In this document: in pieces, positions 13,739-17,739 of the stretch
How positions within the stretch are numbered: position 1 is the first letter of the stretch
How the letters are laid out: the number at the start of each line of letters is the position of its first letter
From: JAFGOG01 sp034429215
GTDB taxonomy: Bacteria > Chloroflexota > Anaerolineae > JAAYZQ01
Length of the DNA: 17,739 bases
Assembly (NCBI GenBank): GCA_034429215.1
Contig: DAOUGI010000061.1
Coordinates: 1 to 17,739 of the forward strand
Direction of reading: 5' to 3'
Notes under the pieces: generated by a model
Databases searched by the model: none
The model's input: only the letters and a program-made list of their open reading frames with translations
What the model was told of the DNA's origin: nothing
Program-made: the position numbers and the translations under genes

Positions 13739-15001
13739 TCAGTCCATATCGGCAGGGTGGATTTCTACGAATTCGCGGGGCCCACCCATGCTGCCTGCGA
13801 ACATCTGGGAAATGTTGGCCGGCGCGTCGACGGCGGGCCAGGCGATGCTCCAGTCCATGTCAAAGACCTGGGCGTAATATTCGGCGACATCTGGCGATTC
13901 GATCAGGACGCCGGCCTCGCGGGCCTTGGCGATCGAGCTATTGCTCCAGTTGGTGGAAGTGATGAGGACCTTGCTGCGGTCGACCAGGATGCCTTTGTTG
14001 TGGAGGTGGGTGAAGAAATCGAGGTTCATGGCTCGCAGGCAGTCGACCAAGCCGTAATAGGTGACCGACTTGACCGATTTCTCCCACTTTTCCGTAAAGG
14101 TCGGGCTGACGATGATGCGGATCTGGATGCCGTCGGCCTTGCGCTTCCGGAGGGCACACAGCAGACCGTAAATTTTGGAGCCGCCTCTGATGATGTACTG
14201 CTGCTCGATGTCGATGCTGGTCTGGGCGTCCAGAATCATGCGGCGGACAGTCCTGTAGTAGTTGTTAGGGGAGAGGATGGGCGTGACCTTGACCGGCTGG
14301 GCTAGGTTGAACGGCTGGACGTCAAAGATTTGGGCCGGCGGCGCGGGCAAGAGCGCCGGGAAAAGGGCGGGACCGGGCGGCACCTCCTCGACCCAGGCGG
14401 CGGCTCTGGCAAAGACGGGGATGTCCCAGTCTGCGTCGAACAGGGATTGGAACCAGGTTGCCAGATGGCGGTCGTCAATGCGGACGATCCATTCGCGGTT
14501 GGCCTTCTTGTACTTGCCGGGAACGGCGATCTTGGGGATCCCACTGTCAACCCAGTTGGCGCTGCCGAGCACGAGGGTGGTATTGTCGACAACGGCGAAC
14601 TTTTGGTGGCACACGCTGAACACTTTGCGGCCGTCGGTGGACGGTGCGGGCTTGACTTCGACGCCGAGGTCAGTCAGGGCTTGTTTTTCCTCTTTGGCCG
14701 CGTTGTTGGCATCGTACATGACGCGGATCTGGACGCCGCGCGCCTTGGCGTTGCGCAGCAGATCGAGCAGGTAGGGAGCGCTGATGTTGTAAATGTAAAA
14801 GCTGATGTTGGTCTGGGCGGCGTCGATGGCAGCCTGGACCAAGCGATAGGAGCAGTCGGGCGAGACGCCGGCCTGCAGGCTAGTGACGGTGGTGCTGGGG
14901 GTAATGTCGATGGCTGGTTGGTGATTGAGGTTGGCGGCCGCCCGGACCGCGGCCTCGGCCGGCAAAATGTCGATCAGATTCGTCGCCTTGTTGGCACCCA
15001 T
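13739..15001 (-). CDS. Phospholipase D-superfamily protein with two HKD motifs
   Basis: A 420-residue protein with two PLD domains, each with an HxK(x4)D motif: His132/Lys134/Asp139 (VCHQKFAVVDNTTLVLGSANW) and His334/Lys336/Asp341 (HLHNKGILVDRSKVLITSTNW). The GSANW and STNWS tails are typical of bacterial PLD-like proteins. No signal peptide is seen from the preferred start, so it may be cytosolic. The substrate (phospholipid, cardiolipin or nucleic acid) cannot be told from sequence alone. ATG 15001 has AGGAGG 10 bases upstream. Two upstream in-frame starts (to 15040) are unlikely because they overlap the ribosome site. It lies between the glycyl radical enzyme and mnmG. Confidence 0.85.
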   Translation of the reverse strand: MGANKATNLIDILPAEAAVRAAANLNHQPAIDITPSTTVTSLQAGVSPDCSYRLVQAAIDAAQTNISFYIYNISAPYLLDLLRNAKARGVQIRVMYDANNAAKEEKQALTDLGVEVKPAPSTDGRKVFSVCHQKFAVVDNTTLVLGSANWVDSGIPKIAVPGKYKKANREWIVRIDDRHLATWFQSLFDADWDIPVFARAAAWVEEVPPGPALFPALLPAPPAQIFDVQPFNLAQPVKVTPILSPNNYYRTVRRMILDAQTSIDIEQQYIIRGGSKIYGLLCALRKRKADGIQIRIIVSPTFTEKWEKSVKSVTYYGLVDCLRAMNLDFFTHLHNKGILVDRSKVLITSTNWSNSSIAKAREAGVLIESPDVAEYYAQVFDMDWSIAWPAVDAPANISQMFAGSMGGPREFVEIHPADMD

Positions 15002-15059
15002 TGAACAGTTGCCTCCTTTCCTCGCATGGAAGCGGCACACGCCGCCACTACAGACATCT

Positions 15060-15087
15060 ATTATAGATCAAATCGGGGTGACGTCAA
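15060..15087 (-). promoter_or_regulatory. Promoter for the phospholipase D-like gene
   Basis: On the - strand TTGACG (15087-15082) is separated by 16 bases from a perfect TATAAT (15065-15060). It lies 58 bases upstream of the PLD-like start and 10 bases past the glycyl radical enzyme stop at 15098, so the PLD-like gene has its own promoter. Confidence 0.75.
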
Positions 15088-15097
15088 GAGTTGTGTC

Positions 15098-17488
15098 TCA
15101 AAACCGCTGGTGCTCGGTGCGAGCGATGATCTCATCCTGGAGAGCCTGACCGAGGTCGCAGAAATAGTCGCTGTAGCCTGCCACGCGGACGATCAGGTTG
15201 CGGTATTGCTCGGGATTGCGCTGGGCGGCGTGGAGGGTGGCGGCGTCGACTATGTTGAACTGGACGTGGTGGCCGTCGAGTCTAAAGTAGGCGCGGACGA
15301 GCTGGACGAGCGTGTCGAGACCGGAATCGCCGGCGAGCAGCGACGGCGTGAACTTTAAATTGAGGAGGGTGCCGCCGGTGCGAGCATGGTCCATCCTGGC
15401 GGCCGAGCGGAGCACGGCAGTTGGGCCACGGCGGTCGGCGCCCTGGACCGGGGAGATGCCCTCAGACAGGGGCGTGCCGGCGTGCCGGCCGTCGGGGGTG
15501 GCGCCGCACACCGAGCCAAAGTAGACGTGGCAGGTGGTGGGCAGGAGGTTGACGTGGTATTCTCCGCCCTTGGTGTTGGGCCGGCCGTCGACGGCGTCGA
15601 AATAGGCCTCAAAGACGGCGCGCATGACGGCGTCGGCATAGTCTTCGTCGTTGCCGTAGCGCGGCGTCCGGTAGAGCAGCATCTGGCGCAGGGACTCGCC
15701 ACCTGCCTGAAAGTCGGCGTCGAGGGCAGCCAGCAGATCGGTCATGGTCACGGTCCTACGGAGATCCCTTTCAGGGGATTGGTCAAAGACGTGGTATTTG
15801 ATCGCAGTCAGCGCGTCGGCCATGGTGCCCAAACCCACGCCCTGCACGTAGGTCGTGTTGTAGCGGGCGCCGCCGTCGTGATAGTCGCGGCCACGGGCGA
15901 TGCAGTCATTGATAAGCAGCGACAGAAAGGGAGCGGGCATGTAGGCTGCGTACAAGCGCTCGACGACCTGGTTGCCGCGGACCTTGATCTCCATAAAGTG
16001 GGTTAGCTGGCGGCGGTAGGCATTGAACAGGTCGTCAAAGGTTTGAAATGTGGCCGGGTCGCCCGTTTCGGGGCCGATCTGCCGCCCGGTGCGGGGGTCT
16101 ATGCCGTTGTGCAATGTGATTTCGAGCACCTTGGGCATGTTGAAATAGCCGGTCAGGTTATAGTTTTCCTTGCCAAAGGCGCCCACCTCGACGCAGCCGC
16201 TGGAACCGCCGGCGCGGGCATCGGCCACTGTCTTGCCCATGCGGACCAGCTCCTGGACGATCAGGTCACTGTTAAAGACCGACGGCTGGCCAAAGCCGGT
16301 GCGGATGATCTGGGCGGCGCGCTTGACGAAATAGTCGGGGTTCTTTTTGCTGACTTGGATGGAAGAGCTGGGCTGGAGAAGGCGCATCTCTTCGATAACG
16401 TCCAGCAGCAGGTAGGTGAGGTCGTTGACGGCATCAGAGCCGTCGGACTGGACGCCGCCGAGGTTGATCTGGGCGAAATCGGTGTAGGTAGAGCTTTCGG
16501 CGGCGGTGACGCCGACTTTGGGTGGGGCGGGCTGGTTGTTGAATTTGATCCACAGGCAATGCAGCAGCTCTTTGGCCTGGTCACGGGTCAGGCTGCCATC
16601 GGCCAGGCCCTGCTGGTAAAATGGGTAGAGGTGCTGATCGAGGTGGCCGGGGCAGAAAGCGTCCCAGGGGTTGAGCTCGGTGGTCACGCCGAGATGGACG
16701 AACCAGTAGGCCTGGATCGCCTCCCAAAAGTTGCGCGGGGCGTGGGCCGGGACGTGGCTGCACACGGTGGCGATCTGCTCAAGCTCGGCGCGGCGGCGTG
16801 AGTCGGGCTCTGTTTGGGCCAGGTCGCGGGCGCGCTCGGCGTGGCGCTCGGCTAGGCGGACGATGGCGCCGGCAGCGATGTGCATCGCTTGGAGCTGTTC
16901 CCGGCGTGCGTAGGCATCGGGGTCGTGCAGGTAGTCTAGGGCGGTCAGGGCAAGGTCGATGTCGTGCTGAAAATCGATCATGCCGCGGCGGTAGATCTTG
17001 TCGTCGAGGACGGTATGGCCCGGAGATCGCTGTTCCATGAACTCGGTAAAGACGCCGGCCTGGTAGGCCTCTTGCCATTGGGGCGTCATCTGCCGGAAGA
17101 GGAGGTCGCGCATCGAGCGACCCTGCCAGAAGGGGATGATCGTCCCTTCGTAGACGCGACGGGCCTCGGGGCTAACGGCGAACGGGATCTTTTCTCGGGA
17201 ATCGAGGATGTCGAGGTCCTGGAGGCTGTGGCAGCACAGCTCGGGGTAGGTGGGCGTGGCCTTGGGAGCCGGACCCTTTTCGCCGACGATCAGCTCGCCG
17301 TCGCCGATGTAGATCGCTTTGTGCTCCATGAGATAGCGGAAAGCGAGCGCCCGGTGCACCGGCACCGAGGTCAGATCAGAGTGGGTACGGTAGAATTCGG
17401 TCAGCATCTCGGCGCGCTCGGTCGAGATGGCCGGGTTGGCGTCGAGGCTCTGCTGCCGCAGCCGGGCTACGCGGTCGGTAATGGGCAT
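15098..17488 (-). CDS. HypD-like glycyl radical enzyme (trans-4-hydroxy-L-proline dehydratase family)
   Basis: A 796-residue glycyl radical enzyme. The radical-bearing loop is VRVAGYSDYF with Gly771 near the C-terminus. The active-site cysteine loop is GSSGCVEVGAFGKE with Cys432 and Glu434. Large blocks recall Clostridioides HypD: RALAFRYLMEHKAIYIGDGE, ELIVGEKGPAPKATPTYPEL, WDAFCPGHLDQHLYPFY, LWIKFNNQPAPPKVGVTAAE, ESSTYTDFAQINLGG and GGARYNTTYVQGVGLGTMAD. HypD removes water from trans-4-hydroxyproline and needs a radical-SAM activase, which is not in the window. The Thr after the CVE motif in HypD is Val here, so the exact substrate is uncertain. Residues about 569-580 form a short insertion that matches a palindromic repeat. 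ATG 17488 follows AGGAG. Confidence 0.88.
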   Translation of the reverse strand: MPITDRVARLRQQSLDANPAISTERAEMLTEFYRTHSDLTSVPVHRALAFRYLMEHKAIYIGDGELIVGEKGPAPKATPTYPELCCHSLQDLDILDSREKIPFAVSPEARRVYEGTIIPFWQGRSMRDLLFRQMTPQWQEAYQAGVFTEFMEQRSPGHTVLDDKIYRRGMIDFQHDIDLALTALDYLHDPDAYARREQLQAMHIAAGAIVRLAERHAERARDLAQTEPDSRRRAELEQIATVCSHVPAHAPRNFWEAIQAYWFVHLGVTTELNPWDAFCPGHLDQHLYPFYQQGLADGSLTRDQAKELLHCLWIKFNNQPAPPKVGVTAAESSTYTDFAQINLGGVQSDGSDAVNDLTYLLLDVIEEMRLLQPSSSIQVSKKNPDYFVKRAAQIIRTGFGQPSVFNSDLIVQELVRMGKTVADARAGGSSGCVEVGAFGKENYNLTGYFNMPKVLEITLHNGIDPRTGRQIGPETGDPATFQTFDDLFNAYRRQLTHFMEIKVRGNQVVERLYAAYMPAPFLSLLINDCIARGRDYHDGGARYNTTYVQGVGLGTMADALTAIKYHVFDQSPERDLRRTVTMTDLLAALDADFQAGGESLRQMLLYRTPRYGNDEDYADAVMRAVFEAYFDAVDGRPNTKGGEYHVNLLPTTCHVYFGSVCGATPDGRHAGTPLSEGISPVQGADRRGPTAVLRSAARMDHARTGGTLLNLKFTPSLLAGDSGLDTLVQLVRAYFRLDGHHVQFNIVDAATLHAAQRNPEQYRNLIVRVAGYSDYFCDLGQALQDEIIARTEHQRF
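15758..15779 (-). repeat. Palindromic repeat inside the glycyl radical enzyme gene
   Basis: On the coding strand ATCCC..GGGAT is a short inverted repeat followed by CTCCGT. It matches the element at 431-451 (in the secE leader) at 19 of about 22 positions with a one-base gap. It lies within codons around residues 569-578 (QSPERDLRR), where the protein has a few extra residues relative to HypD as I recall it. Confidence 0.5.
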
Positions 17489-17634
17489 CGGGTTAAGCTC
17501 CTGTCTGGGATGCAGATTTGCGCAGATTTACGCGGATATGGTTTCATCTCATGTGCCTGGGCCCAATCCTTTGTTGGGAACAGACCTGACAAGCCTGTTA
17601 GTGTTGCAAAGCAGCTAAGCCCGGCGATAACCTA
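17489..17634. other. Intergenic stretch without a recognisable gene
   Basis: This is the leader of the glycyl radical enzyme plus upstream DNA. It contains two near-identical short direct repeats GCAGATTT[GA]CGC around 17512-17533. I see no convincing - strand promoter and no ORF with family-like sequence. Confidence 0.5.
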
Positions 17635-17663
17635 TTGACATCCGCCAATTGTGGGTATATAAT
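17635..17663 (+). promoter_or_regulatory. Full-consensus promoter facing out of the window
   Basis: TTGACA (17635-17640) and TATAAT (17658-17663) both match the sigma-70/SigA consensus exactly, with ideal 17-base spacing. It fires rightward. No start codon with a ribosome site is clearly visible before the window ends at 17739. The controlled gene lies outside. Confidence 0.85.
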
Positions 17664-17665
17664 AA

Positions 17666-17684
17666 CCCAAGTTGCCACCTTGGG
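17666..17684 (+). other. Hairpin at the predicted transcript start
   Basis: CCCAAG (17666-17671) pairs with CTTGGG (17679-17684) around a 7-base loop. It lies just after the consensus promoter, so it would be at the extreme 5' end of the transcript, a place for an operator or a 5' stabilising hairpin. Confidence 0.5.
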
Positions 17685-17739
17685 CAATCGGATTGAAAGT
17701 CCATGGATTCTCCGCTATAGTTGTAGGTGACCAAACCAT

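Overview
The window looks like a chromosomal segment of a Gram-positive-like or monoderm, GC-rich bacterium, most likely a member of the Chloroflexota (Anaerolineae-like). This placement is an inference. It rests on general protein style: a sortase with a cytosolic Cys/His-rich head, Pro/Thr-rich extracytoplasmic linkers, an FHA-TPR-PD40 envelope protein, a hydroxyproline-dehydratase-like glycyl radical enzyme and ribosomal genes of this type. No 16S rRNA gene is present to settle it.

The left third (1-4340, + strand) is the translation/transcription cluster tuf(end)-rpmG-tRNA-Trp-secE-nusG-rplK-rplA-rplJ-rplL. The spacers are unusually rich in GC hairpins: a duplicated hairpin on both sides of tRNA-Trp, a predicted three-way-junction RNA before secE, hairpins between rplK and rplA, and a 19-bp tandem array of four CCCC/GGGG hairpins before an L10 leader and an attenuator-type terminator ahead of rplJ. 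A strong hairpin ends the cluster right after rplL, and rpoBC does not follow.

The middle (4346-6727) holds a ferritin-like/rubrerythrin-type gene (- strand) divergent from an orphan OmpR-type response regulator (+), followed by a winged-helix AlkZ/YcaQ-related gene. Recognisable sigma-70 type promoters face outward from the 165-bp divergent spacer.

From 6736 to 17488 every gene is on the - strand. Read in transcription order, they are a HypD-like glycyl radical enzyme, a two-HKD phospholipase D-superfamily protein, mnmG, a class E/F-like sortase translationally linked to mnmG, an FHA-TM-TPR-PD40 protein, and the most striking gene, a lipoprotein fusing a rhodanese domain to a DsbA-like thioredoxin domain. 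That last gene is broken by two in-frame TGA codons, one in the rhodanese active-site loop and one at the first cysteine of the DsbA CxxC. All three pieces are in one frame. Each TGA is followed at 21 and 17 nt by a small hairpin whose 5-nt apical loop reads GGUGC or CGUGC, which fits the bacterial SECIS pattern. I interpret it as one two-selenocysteine redox lipoprotein (U159 and U243), not as three pseudogene fragments.

The right edge (17489-17739) has no gene. It carries a full-consensus TTGACA-17-TATAAT promoter that fires rightward out of the window.
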